This document shows positions 33,908-42,868 of a DNA stretch of 64,000 nucleotides, one piece after another. The notes below the pieces were generated by a model. The model was not told the origin of the DNA. It saw only the letters and a program-made list of their open reading frames with translations, and searched no databases. Source of the stretch: Nannocystis sp. (GTDB taxonomy: Bacteria; Myxococcota_A; Polyangia; Nannocystales; Nannocystaceae); NCBI RefSeq assembly GCF_016714285.1, contig NZ_JADJNN010000035.1, positions 186,001-250,000 on the forward strand, in the 5' to 3' direction. Numbering within the stretch: the stretch's first letter is position 1; the number at the start of each line of letters is the position of its first letter. The translations under genes and the position numbers were made by a program.

Positions 33908-36900
33908 GTGAGCCCGGTGCTCGACCACGACGACTGGTCGCCGCCGGACGAGGTGGAGGAGTACAAGCTCATCCGCCAGATCGGCCGCGGCACCATGGGC
34001 CAGGTCTACCTCGCCCGCGACCGCATGCTCGACCGCCTGGTCGCGATCAAGTTCATCACCGCGATCGAGCCCGAGGCCCGCGAGCGCTTCGTCGTCGAGG
34101 CCCGCGCCGCCGCGAGGATCCAGCACCCCAACGTGGTCGCCGTCCACCGCGTCGGCGAGCTGAACAACCGGCCCTACCTCATCACCGAATTCGTGCGCGG
34201 CCAGAGCCTCGCCGAGCTGGCCCTGCCGCTGCCCTGGGCGCGGGCGCTCGAGCTCGGCGTCAGCCTCGCCCGCGGCCTCGCGGCGGCCCACGGCCACGGC
34301 ATCCTCCACCGCGACATCAAGCTCGCCAACGTCGTGCTCAGCGAGGCCGGCGAGATCAAGCTGCTGGACTTCAGCCTCGCAAAGTTCGTCGACGCCGCCC
34401 ACGGACGCCTGCGCAGCGCGACCCAGCCGGGCGCCCAACCGCCGGCCCTCGAGGCCGCACCGCGCCCCACAGCGCCCGCCACCGCCGTCAACCGCTTCGC
34501 CGACACGATCACCCTCGGCGCCCCGACCCAGGCCAGGCCAGCCGCCGACCCAGCCGTAGGGGGGCGCGAGCTGCTGTGGTCGAGCGGCCAGGCCGAGATC
34601 ACCGACGTCGGCGCGCTCGTCGGCACGCCGCACTACATGGCCCCGGAGCTGTGGGCCGGCGAGCCCGCCTCGCGCGCCTCCGACGTCTACGCCCTCGGCG
34701 TGCTGCTCCACTGCCTGTGCTGCGGCGTCCCGCCGACCGACGCCACCGACATCCTCGAGCTGGCCACGCGGGTCCAGTGGGAGGACCCGCCGCCGCTGCG
34801 CGAGCGGGCCCCCGAGGTCGACCGCCGCTTCGCCGAGATCATCGACCGCTGCCTCCGTCGCGACCCCACCGCCCGCTTCAGCTCCGGCGACGACCTGCGC
34901 GAGGCCCTCGAGGCGCTCGCCGCCGCGGTGCGCAGCCAGCAGGTCCAGGGCGGCAACCCCTACCGCGGCCTGCAAGTGTTCGAGGCCGGCCAGCGCGAGC
35001 TCTTCTTCGGTCGCGCCGCCGAGATCGCCGCGGTGGTCGCCCGCGTGCGCGCGCAGAACTTCGTGCTGGTCGCCGGCGACTCGGGCGTCGGCAAGTCCTC
35101 GCTGTGCCGCGCCGGTGCGATCCCCACCGCATGCGAGGGTGGCCTCGACCCGACCTGCCGCTGGACCTCGGTCGTCGTCACCCCCGGTCGCCGCCCGGTG
35201 CACACGCTGGTCGCCGCGATCGCCCGCGCCCGCGAGGTCGACGAGGAGGCCCTGCAGCGCGCCAGCGCCACCCCGCTGGCCTTCGCCGGCGCCCTCGCCG
35301 ACGCCCGGGCCACCCACGGCACCCTGCTCTTCGTCGACCAGCTCGAGGAGCTCATCACCCTCGCCTCGCCGACCGACGCCGCGACCGCGGCCGAGATGCT
35401 CGGCGTGATCGCCCGCGGCGTCCCGCGCCTGCGCCTGATCGCCACCGTGCGCGGCGACTTCCTGACCCGCGTCGCGCCGCTGCCCGGACTCGGCGACGAG
35501 CTGCTGCGCGGGCTCTACTTCCTGTACCCGCTGTCCCCCGCCGGCGTGCGCCAGGCCATCGTCGGGCCGGCCCAGGCCCGCGGGGTCCGCTTCGAGTCCG
35601 AGGCGATGATCCAGCAGCTGGTCACCGCCGGCATCGAGGGCAGCCTGCCGCTGCTGCAGTTCGCGCTGTCCGAGCTGTGGGAGGCCCGCGCCAGCGACAG
35701 CTCGACGATCGCAGTCGCCGCGCTCACCAAGATCGGCGGGGTCTCGGGCGCCCTGGCCCGCCACGCCGAGGGCGTGCTGGCCCGGCTCACCCCGCTGCAG
35801 CGCCGCGCCGCCCGCTCGCTGCTCCTGCGCCTCATCACCATCGAGGAGACCCGCGCGAGCCTCAACTACGACGAGCTCGCGGTCGACGGCGACGACGCGC
35901 GCATCGCCCTCGACGCGCTGCTCGACGCCCGCCTGCTGCTGATCCGCGACCTCGCCGAGGGCCCGCCCGTCTACGAGATCGCCCACGAGGCCCTGATCCG
36001 CGGCTGGGTCAGCCTGCAGGTCTGGCTCAACGAGAAGACCGAGAGCCGCCAGACCTACCACCGCCTCGAACACGCCGCCGGCGAGTGGGACCGCCTCGGC
36101 CGCCCGCCGCACGGGCTGTGGAGCGCGCGCCAGCAGGACGAGGCCCGCCGCATCGATCCTCGCAACCTGCGCGCGCACGAGGCCGCCTTCCTCGCCGCCA
36201 GCGCGGCCTTCCACCACCGGGCCCGCCGCCTCCGCCTCGGGCTCATGTTCGGTGCGCCGCTGCTGATCGCCCTCGGCGTGGTCGTCGCCCTGCTGATCCT
36301 CCGCGCCGCGCTGCAGCGCGAGGTCGACGATCAGCTCGCCGCCTCGCGCCAGCTCATCGCCGAGGCCCAGGCGATCGACCGCGAGGTCGAGGCCCACCGC
36401 ACGGCCGCCTTCGCGGCCTTCGAGCGCGGCGACGAGGCCGACGGCGAGGCCGCGTGGCACCTGGCCGTCCGCGCTGCCCCCGGCGTCCAGCTCCTCCTGG
36501 TCCGCGCCGCCAGCCGCCTGGAGACCGCCCACGGCCTCGACAGCGCCCGCGACGACGTGCGCCGCGCCCTCGCCGACGTGCTGGTCGATCAGGCCACGCT
36601 CGCCGAACGAGACCACGACCCCGCGCTCGTCGAGGCGCTGCTGCTGCGCGTCGCGGTGCACGACACCGACGGCACGCGGATGACCCGCTGGCGGGCCCCG
36701 GCGCGGGTCGACCTCCGCAGCGAACCCGCCGGCGCCCGCGTCCACGCCGCCCGCTACGAGCGCGACAGCGAGGGCCGGCTCCACCTCGGCGCCGCCCAGG
36801 ACCTCGGCGTCACGCCGCTCACGGGCCGCGAGCTCGCGCCCGGCTCATATCTCTGGACGATCGCCGCCGACGGCCGCGCCGAGCTGCGCTATCCGGTGCT

Positions 36901-37795
36901 GCTGCACCGCGGCGAGCACTTCAGCGAGACGCTCGACCTCCCGACCAGCGACCAGATCCCGGCCGGCTATGTCTATATTCCGCCCGGGCGCTTCCTGGTC
37001 GGCAGCGCCGCCGACGAGGATCTGCGCCGCAGCTTCTTCACCGCCACCCCATTGCACGAGAGTCGCGGCGAGGGCTACCTCATCGCCCGCGAGGAGACCA
37101 CCTACGGCGATTGGCTCGCCTTCCTCGAGTCGCTGCCGCCGGACGAGCAATTGCGACGCAGCGGCCGACGCGAGGGCGCCGTGTTCCTCTCGGCGCCGCT
37201 GCTCACGCGCGATGACGACGGCTGGAAGATCGAGCTGCGCCGCGGCGCCGCGGTCCAGCGCGCCGGCTTCGGCCAGCCGATCCGCATCCCCAAGCGCAAG
37301 CACCACGCCGAGCAGGACTGGCTGCGCTGGCCGATCACCGGCATCAATTGGGACGACGCCCAGGCATACCTGGGGTGGCTATCCCTCACCGGTGCGGTCC
37401 CCGGAGCCCGCTTTTGTAGCGAGTTCGAATGGGAGCGAGCCGCCCGCGGCGCCGATGGACGCGACTTCCCCACCGGCGACGACATCGACCCCGGCGAGGC
37501 CAACTACGACGAGCGCCACGCCCGTGACCCGGAGGCGATCGGCCCCGAGGAGATCGGGAGCAACCCCGATATCATCAGCCCCTTCGGCCTCCACGACACC
37601 GCAGGCAACGTCTGGGAGTGGGCCTCGCCGATCGACGGGGGCGCGGTCAAGGTCGTCCGCGGCGGCTCGTTCTACCACGGCGAGGTCGCAGCGCGGGCCG
37701 TCAACCGCTCGCGCCTCGACGGCAGCTTCGCCGACGGCACCATCGGCCTGCGCGTGTGTGCCCCCCTACATGTCCGCGGGTCCACTGCCCCCTAG
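33908..37795 (+). CDS. Ser/Thr kinase - STAND P-loop ATPase - SUMF/FGE-like fusion protein
   Basis: 1295-aa membrane signalling protein. Kinase domain about 19-335: Gly loop GRGTMGQVY (26-34), Lys48, HRDIKLANV (134-142), but DFG is DFS (154-156); GTPHYMAPE is present. STAND-type NTPase about 350-770: LFFGR, Walker A GDSGVGKS (390-397), Walker B LLFVDQLEEL (473-482), IATVRGDFL. One membrane helix about 776-800. Then a PEGA-like stretch (about 930-1010) and a C-terminal SUMF/formylglycine-generating-enzyme-like domain (about 1018-1290: YVYIPPGRFLVGS, ITGINWDDAQAYLGWL, RFCSEFEWERAARG, GLHDTAGNVWEW, VVRGGSF). GTG at 33908 is three bases after the FHA regulator stop, so this is an operon. It could sense outside through SUMF and signal inside by kinase. 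Activity with DFS is uncertain. Confidence 0.88.
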   Translation: MSPVLDHDDWSPPDEVEEYKLIRQIGRGTMGQVYLARDRMLDRLVAIKFITAIEPEARERFVVEARAAARIQHPNVVAVHRVGELNNRPYLITEFVRGQSLAELALPLPWARALELGVSLARGLAAAHGHGILHRDIKLANVVLSEAGEIKLLDFSLAKFVDAAHGRLRSATQPGAQPPALEAAPRPTAPATAVNRFADTITLGAPTQARPAADPAVGGRELLWSSGQAEITDVGALVGTPHYMAPELWAGEPASRASDVYALGVLLHCLCCGVPPTDATDILELATRVQWEDPPPLRERAPEVDRRFAEIIDRCLRRDPTARFSSGDDLREALEALAAAVRSQQVQGGNPYRGLQVFEAGQRELFFGRAAEIAAVVARVRAQNFVLVAGDSGVGKSSLCRAGAIPTACEGGLDPTCRWTSVVVTPGRRPVHTLVAAIARAREVDEEALQRASATPLAFAGALADARATHGTLLFVDQLEELITLASPTDAATAAEMLGVIARGVPRLRLIATVRGDFLTRVAPLPGLGDELLRGLYFLYPLSPAGVRQAIVGPAQARGVRFESEAMIQQLVTAGIEGSLPLLQFALSELWEARASDSSTIAVAALTKIGGVSGALARHAEGVLARLTPLQRRAARSLLLRLITIEETRASLNYDELAVDGDDARIALDALLDARLLLIRDLAEGPPVYEIAHEALIRGWVSLQVWLNEKTESRQTYHRLEHAAGEWDRLGRPPHGLWSARQQDEARRIDPRNLRAHEAAFLAASAAFHHRARRLRLGLMFGAPLLIALGVVVALLILRAALQREVDDQLAASRQLIAEAQAIDREVEAHRTAAFAAFERGDEADGEAAWHLAVRAAPGVQLLLVRAASRLETAHGLDSARDDVRRALADVLVDQATLAERDHDPALVEALLLRVAVHDTDGTRMTRWRAPARVDLRSEPAGARVHAARYERDSEGRLHLGAAQDLGVTPLTGRELAPGSYLWTIAADGRAELRYPVLLHRGEHFSETLDLPTSDQIPAGYVYIPPGRFLVGSAADEDLRRSFFTATPLHESRGEGYLIAREETTYGDWLAFLESLPPDEQLRRSGRREGAVFLSAPLLTRDDDGWKIELRRGAAVQRAGFGQPIRIPKRKHHAEQDWLRWPITGINWDDAQAYLGWLSLTGAVPGARFCSEFEWERAARGADGRDFPTGDDIDPGEANYDERHARDPEAIGPEEIGSNPDIISPFGLHDTAGNVWEWASPIDGGAVKVVRGGSFYHGEVAARAVNRSRLDGSFADGTIGLRVCAPLHVRGSTAP

Positions 37796-37825
37796 CCCGC
37801 TTGCGACAATGCCAACATTGCACGA

Positions 37826-37853
37826 CACATTCGGCCGCGCGACGCCGAATGTG
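37826..37853 (+). terminator. Hairpin after the kinase gene
   Basis: Perfect 10-bp stem CACATTCGGC/GCCGAATGTG with an 8-nt loop, 30 bases after the kinase stop, followed by an A/T-rich stretch (GATAAGATTTAG). Probable transcription terminator. Confidence 0.6.
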
Positions 37854-37934
37854 CACGATAAGATTTAGTCGCCGAGGCCTTGCGCACGCGTACAACTAGC
37901 GTGTATTGTCTGATCCATGGCAAGGGAGGTCTTG

Positions 37935-38983
37935 ATGCAGTCAATGACGAAGATTGTGGCGTCGGTGATGCTCGCCTCTTTCGCAGGGGTCACCGGGGGA
38001 TGCGACGAATCCTCGTCCGACGGAGCCTCGGTCGATCTGCGCACGCAGAAGAAGAACGCCCCCGCGCTCAACGGATCGAGCCTCAACGGCTCCAGCCTCA
38101 ACGGCTTCTCGCTGAACGGCTTCACCGTCAACGGCTTCACCGTCAACGGCTTCACCGTCAACGGCTTCACCGTCAACGGCTTCACCGTCAACGGCTCGCT
38201 GCTCTCCGGCCTGGTGTGGGTCGAAGGCAACCCGCAGCCGATCGCCGGCGACGAGCTGATCGGCGCCAAGATGGTGATGGAGAACGGCGAGAAGACCTTC
38301 ATCCTCACCTTCGACGACATCCGCCTCGACGCCCAGAACCCCGCCGGCGACGTATACCTGTACGATGTCAGCGTATATGACACCGAGAACGAGGTCATGG
38401 TCCCCCTCTGCCAGTACAACGGCGACGCGGTCCCGGCGATCCTGATGGTCAACCACTGGGACATGGAGACCGGCGACCGCATCGACGACTCGTCCGTCGT
38501 CACATTCGCCTGCCGCGGCGGCGCGATCGCCAAGTGCGTGGATTGGGGCTACCGCCCGTGGGCCACCGCGACCGAGTGCGACCCCGAGCTCGGCACCTGC
38601 TCGGAGATCTCGCTCATCGACCACCACCAGGCCTGCACCCGCATGGTCCGCGCCGACTACTGCGGCGACGGCGTGCCGCACACCGTCAACGGCACCCTGG
38701 TCGACGTCTACGACCGCCTGAGCCCGTCGATCCAGAGCCAGGCGACCGCGAATCACCCGGAGTGGGGCGTCGAGGCCGAGTGGGGCCCCGACGGTGCCCT
38801 GTGCGCCGGCACCTCGCTGCGCCTGCAGCACCTCGACGAGCTCGGCATCTCCTACGAATACCCGTCCTGCCTCGACGAGCTGCAGGACCAGCCCGATTGC
38901 GGCAGCTTCCCGCATCCCGCGGCGCCCGCACCGGCAACTCGTACTGCGGCGCCTTCGGCACCGATCCCAAGAGCTGCGGCTGA
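37935..38983 (+). CDS. ADYC-domain lipoprotein with Asn-Gly repeats (frameshift near 3' end)
   Basis: Secreted myxobacterial lipoprotein, about 349 aa. The ATG at 37935 has AAGGGAGG six bases upstream and begins MQSMTKIVASVMLASFAG ahead of a lipobox-like TGGC; an ATG six codons earlier is in frame. Residues 35-90 are SLNGxSLNG and FTVNG repeats. The rest contains RADYCGDG, the name motif of the ADYC domain, and EISLIDHHQACTRMV. The expected end GNSYCGAFGTDPKSCG is in another frame, reached by a one-base slip at about 38905-38935, and its stop is at 38983. Function of the family is not known. Confidence 0.8.
38121..38195 (+). repeat. Five perfect 15-bp repeats coding FTVNG
   Basis: TTCACCGTCAACGGC occurs five times in a row, preceded by diverged units coding SLNGS/SLNGF. 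The unit equals five residues, so copy number can change in frame. Confidence 0.95.
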
Positions 38984-39167
38984 CCGATCTGCGGCGAGCG
39001 CCACCCCAGGGCGCTCGCCGCAGGTCGGCAGCGACCTCGCCCCGGGCTCGAGCACACGACCGCCAGCGAGCCCTCACCCCGGCGCGTGCGGACGCGCGGA
39101 GCTCCGGCGCCCCGGCCCCCGGGCGAGCGCTGTATGCTGCGACCGTCGTCCGCCTCGAGGTCTCCGC

Positions 39168-40607
39168 ATGCCCCTCACTCCGTTGCGCGCCCTGCCCCTC
39201 GCCCTCGTCCTCGCCGCCTGTGGACCCGACACCGGCGACGACACCGGCGCGCCTGCCAGCACCGGCGACCCCAGCACCACCCAGCACAGCACCAGCGGCG
39301 ACGCGCCCACCAGCGGCGACGCCAGCACCGGCGAACCCAGCACCGGCGAGCCCGTCGGCGTCACCTACTATCGCGACATCAAGCCGCTGCTCGACGCCCG
39401 CTGCGTACAGTGTCACAGCGCCGGCAACATCGCCCCCTTCGCGCTGACCACCCACGCCGAGGCGGCCCCCTTCGCCGCCATGCTCAGCGCCGCCGCCGAC
39501 GCGGGGACCATGCCGCCCTGGCCGCCCGACCCCGCCTGTCGCGCCTACGCCCACGACGTCACGCTGACGCCCGAGCAACGCGACCTCCTGCGCGAATGGA
39601 CCGAGCTGGGCGCCCCGGCCGGCGACCCCGCGAGCGAGCCGCCCGGTGACGACACCCCGGGCGACGACGTCGTCTACGACGTCGAGCTGCAATTGCCGGC
39701 TCCATATCTACCGACGATCACCCCCGACGAGTATCGCTGCTTCCTGCTCGACTGGCCGAAGGCCGAGGACACCTTCGTGACGGCGCTCGACGTGGTGCCC
39801 GGCGAGCGGCAGATCGTCCACCACGTGATCACCTACGCGATCGAGCCGCAGGACGTCGACGCCTACCACGCGCTCGAGGACGCCGACCCGGACCCCGGCT
39901 ACGTGTGCTACGGCGGCCCCGGTGCGAGCGCGGAGTCGGTGTACCGCGTGCCCTGGCTGAGCGCGTGGGCCCCCGGCACGCCCGGCGGCGCCATGCCAGC
40001 GGGCACCGGCCTCCGGGTCCAGCCCGGCTCCGTGATCGCCGTGCAGATGCACTACCACGGCCTCCCGGGCGCCAAGGCCGATCAGTCGAAGATCCGCATC
40101 CGCACCGCCAGCAAGGTCGACCGCCCCGCGGTCATCATGCCCTTCACCAACCTCGACTGGGTCCTCGGCAGCGAGCCCATGCACATCCCCGCGGGCGACC
40201 CCGACGTCATGCTCTCCCACGAGCTCGACATCACCCCGTACCTCACCTTCCTGTTCCCCAAGGGCCCCTTCAAGGGCACCGAGCCCTTCGTCGTCCACGC
40301 CGCCGGCACCCACCAGCACACGCTCGGGACCAAGAACAAGCTATCGGTGGTGCGCAAGGGCGGCACGGGCGACGAGTGCCTGCTCGAGATCCCCCGCTGG
40401 GACTTCAACTGGCAGGGCACCTACCCGTTCGCCGCGACCGCCACGGTCCACCCGGGCGACCGCCTGCGCCTCGAGTGCCACTGGGACAACTCGGCCGCGA
40501 ACCAGCCGGTCGTCGACGGCGTGCAGCAGCCCGCGAAGGACCTCGGCTGGGGCGAGGGCACCGGCGACGAGATGTGCCTCGGCATGCTCTACGTGACCGC
40601 GCAGTGA
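39168..40607 (+). CDS. Copper type II monooxygenase-like lipoprotein with c-haem motif
   Basis: 479-aa lipoprotein. Signal MPLTPLRALPLALVLAAC, STGDPSTTQHSTSG linker, a short cytochrome-like domain with RCVQCHSAGN (CxxCH, near residue 80), then a domain resembling the peptidylglycine/dopamine-type copper monooxygenase fold: QIVHHVITYAI (His-His), QMHYHGLPG, HAAGTHQHTLGTK. Known relatives hydroxylate small organic molecules using two copper sites; whether both sites are complete cannot be judged by eye. The start at 39168 is fixed by the signal peptide. The stop shares a 12-bp palindrome with the convergent gene. Confidence 0.8.
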   Translation: MPLTPLRALPLALVLAACGPDTGDDTGAPASTGDPSTTQHSTSGDAPTSGDASTGEPSTGEPVGVTYYRDIKPLLDARCVQCHSAGNIAPFALTTHAEAAPFAAMLSAAADAGTMPPWPPDPACRAYAHDVTLTPEQRDLLREWTELGAPAGDPASEPPGDDTPGDDVVYDVELQLPAPYLPTITPDEYRCFLLDWPKAEDTFVTALDVVPGERQIVHHVITYAIEPQDVDAYHALEDADPDPGYVCYGGPGASAESVYRVPWLSAWAPGTPGGAMPAGTGLRVQPGSVIAVQMHYHGLPGAKADQSKIRIRTASKVDRPAVIMPFTNLDWVLGSEPMHIPAGDPDVMLSHELDITPYLTFLFPKGPFKGTEPFVVHAAGTHQHTLGTKNKLSVVRKGGTGDECLLEIPRWDFNWQGTYPFAATATVHPGDRLRLECHWDNSAANQPVVDGVQQPAKDLGWGEGTGDEMCLGMLYVTAQ

Positions 40608-40611
40608 CAGG

Positions 40612-41466
40612 TCACCCGCGGCGACGCCGACGGGTCGCCACCAGCACGACGAAGCCGAGGCCCATCGCCCCGGCGAGGTTCATGTCGCCGCCGTCGGCGC
40701 TGCAGTTGCAGGTGACCTGGCCCTCGGCCATGCAGCTGTTGCCGCTGCACGACGCGCTGCCGTCGGCCTGAATGTTGAAGATCGCCTTCAGCGCCGCGAT
40801 GCACTCCTCGAGCTGGCTCCCGGTGTCGACATACTGCCCGTCACAGAACAGCGCCCCCTCCGGCTTCTCGCACTGGGCCTTGCAGCCGCCCGTCAGCTTG
40901 GCCTCGCAATCCACGTAGCCGTCGGCCTGGCAGTCGATCTGACAGTCGACGTTCGCCTCGGCGCGGCACGATCCGCTGCAGCTCGCCTCGCACTTGGCCG
41001 AGCAGTCGGCCTCGGCCGGCGTCACCTTGCAGCTCGCGTCGCACTCGCCGGTGCAGCTCGCCGAGCACGAGGCCTCGCACTCGCCGCGGTTGCCCGCCGC
41101 CGCGCAGTGGCCCGAGCAGTCGGCGCTGCAGTCGGCCTGGCACGACGCGGTGCAGTTGAACTCGGCCGGCTTCACCTCGCACTGGGCGCTGCAGTCCGCC
41201 TGACAGCTGCCGGTGCACGACGCCTCCGCGCTGACGTCACACGCACCCTGACAGCTCGCGCTGAGCTCCGCGGCGCAGGCCGCCTCGACGTACACCGGCT
41301 CGCACTGCGCCGTGCAGCCGCCCTCGACCTCGACCACACAGTCGGCCGAGGCCTCGACGTGAATGTTGCCGCACGCCGCGAGGCTGGCCGCCGCAGCCTC
41401 ACCGACGAAGAAGAAGGGAGCGGCCAGCGCGAGGGCGCCGATGACAATCTGGGAGATACGTCGCAT
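40612..41466 (-). CDS. Cys-rich repeat protein with C-terminal sorting-like tail
   Basis: 284-aa secreted protein. Signal MRRISQIVIGALALAAPFFF, then about 25 repeated short cysteine units such as ASCTGSCQADCSAQC, SCQADCSADCSGHC, ASCSASCTGECDASC, with a CxxxC spacing. It ends CNCSADGGDMNLAGAMGLGFVVLVATRRRRRG: hydrophobic helix plus Arg cluster, like MYXO-CTERM/GlyGly-CTERM sorting tails. It may be an extracellular disulfide-rich or metal-binding protein. ATG at 41466 is unambiguous from the signal. Confidence 0.85.
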   Translation of the reverse strand: MRRISQIVIGALALAAPFFFVGEAAAASLAACGNIHVEASADCVVEVEGGCTAQCEPVYVEAACAAELSASCQGACDVSAEASCTGSCQADCSAQCEVKPAEFNCTASCQADCSADCSGHCAAAGNRGECEASCSASCTGECDASCKVTPAEADCSAKCEASCSGSCRAEANVDCQIDCQADGYVDCEAKLTGGCKAQCEKPEGALFCDGQYVDTGSQLEECIAALKAIFNIQADGSASCSGNSCMAEGQVTCNCSADGGDMNLAGAMGLGFVVLVATRRRRRG

Positions 41467-41647
41467 GGGGGTTCCTTGAAGTGGGACAGGCTTGCCACGG
41501 ATCGCCGCGATGCGCAGCGGGAGCCCCGGCGACCCCATGGTGCCCGAGCCCACGCCGTCTGCGAAGCCACCGCACACGCACCGACCCGGCCGGCTCCAGC
41601 GGCCACACCCGCCGCTCCGCAGCCCGCGCCCGGCTCCCGCCTCCGCC

Positions 41648-42793
41648 TCACGCGCGACGGCGACGCCGCAACCCCGCGAGCACGAGCACCCCGGGCAGCG
41701 CCCACGGACCCGGCGCCCCGCCGCCGACGCAGCCGCAGCCCTTCTCGCCCGGCTCCGCCTCGCCCGCGCTCCCACCCGAGCCGCCGCTCCCGTCCGAGCC
41801 CGCGCTGTCCGAGCCGCCCTCGGTGGGCGTCCCCGTCTCGCCCCCAGGCGGCCACGGCGTGCACATGTTCGGGTCCCACGCGTCGCCCATCGCATTCACC
41901 GCGCAGGTCTGGAGCGGCTCGCTGCACGTGATCGCTAGCGTCGGATCGAGACTCTGCGGCCCGAGCTGCGACGCCACGGCGTCCCCATGACACTGCTTGT
42001 CCGTCGTCAGCGTCGCGCCGGTGCCGAGGTTCGTCACCACGACCTCCGTACAAAACGGCGCGCTCGCCTGCCACCCGAGCTGCGGACTCAGCGTGCTCGC
42101 GACCACGACGCCGTCGACCTTCAGCGAGTAGGCCAACATCGCCGCGGTGCCGATCGGCAACATCGGCGCGATCGGCAGCTGCACGTCGAGCCAGCCCGTC
42201 CCCTGCGTCGGCGCGCACTGGCCCTCCGGATAGTCGACGCTGTCCCCACCGCAATCGTTGAAGCTCGTGCCCGGCACCACACCCTCGCAGCACACCAGCG
42301 TGTCGAGGCCGACGATCTGCGTCGTGCTCACCACCTCCATCGGCGTCAGCGACGGCGGCGTCAGCGGGACCGCGGCACCGCCGTCGGACATGAACTCGAA
42401 GTCCAGCAGCAGATCCTCGCCGCAGTAGTCGAGGTCGTCCGGATTGTCGAGCGTGCCCATCACCTTGTACATACCGGCGACCAGCGGCGCGTCCGGCCGC
42501 CACACCAGCACGCCTGTGAGCCCCGGGGCCTCGAGCGCACCCGCGACCGGCGTCGCGTCCAGCGTCACCGTCAACGCGACCTTGTCGAGCCACGCCGCCG
42601 GGTCGCCCGGGTTGGCGCCCTGCAACACCAGCACGCCGTCGCCCGGGATCAGCGACGCGTTGACCGGCGCCAGGGTCTGCCACAGGTCGGCCTGGTAGCA
42701 GGGGTCCGGGTCGCACGCCGCGGCCTCGGCGGGTCGGAGGATCAACGCGCTCGCGACGAGCAGCGCGGGGGCGAGACAGATGCGGGGCGTCAT
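41648..42793 (-). CDS. MYXO-CTERM secreted protein
   Basis: 381-aa secreted protein: signal MTPRICLAPALLVASALILRPAEAA, a beta-sandwich-like body (LTVTLDATPVAGALEAPGL, VAGMYKVMGTLDN, AMLAYSLKVDGVVVAS), a Gly/Ser linker, and the tail GEKGCGCVGGGAPGPWALP + VLVLAGLRRRRRA, a textbook MYXO-CTERM signal for processing at the cell surface. Body not recognised. Divergent from the VWA gene. Confidence 0.85.
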   Translation of the reverse strand: MTPRICLAPALLVASALILRPAEAAACDPDPCYQADLWQTLAPVNASLIPGDGVLVLQGANPGDPAAWLDKVALTVTLDATPVAGALEAPGLTGVLVWRPDAPLVAGMYKVMGTLDNPDDLDYCGEDLLLDFEFMSDGGAAVPLTPPSLTPMEVVSTTQIVGLDTLVCCEGVVPGTSFNDCGGDSVDYPEGQCAPTQGTGWLDVQLPIAPMLPIGTAAMLAYSLKVDGVVVASTLSPQLGWQASAPFCTEVVVTNLGTGATLTTDKQCHGDAVASQLGPQSLDPTLAITCSEPLQTCAVNAMGDAWDPNMCTPWPPGGETGTPTEGGSDSAGSDGSGGSGGSAGEAEPGEKGCGCVGGGAPGPWALPGVLVLAGLRRRRRA

Positions 42794-42868
42794 CGTCGCG
42801 ATGCTACCGCATCACCGGCCTGTAAGGCCCCCAGGGACCCCGTCGTTCTCAGGCCCGGACCCGCCGAC

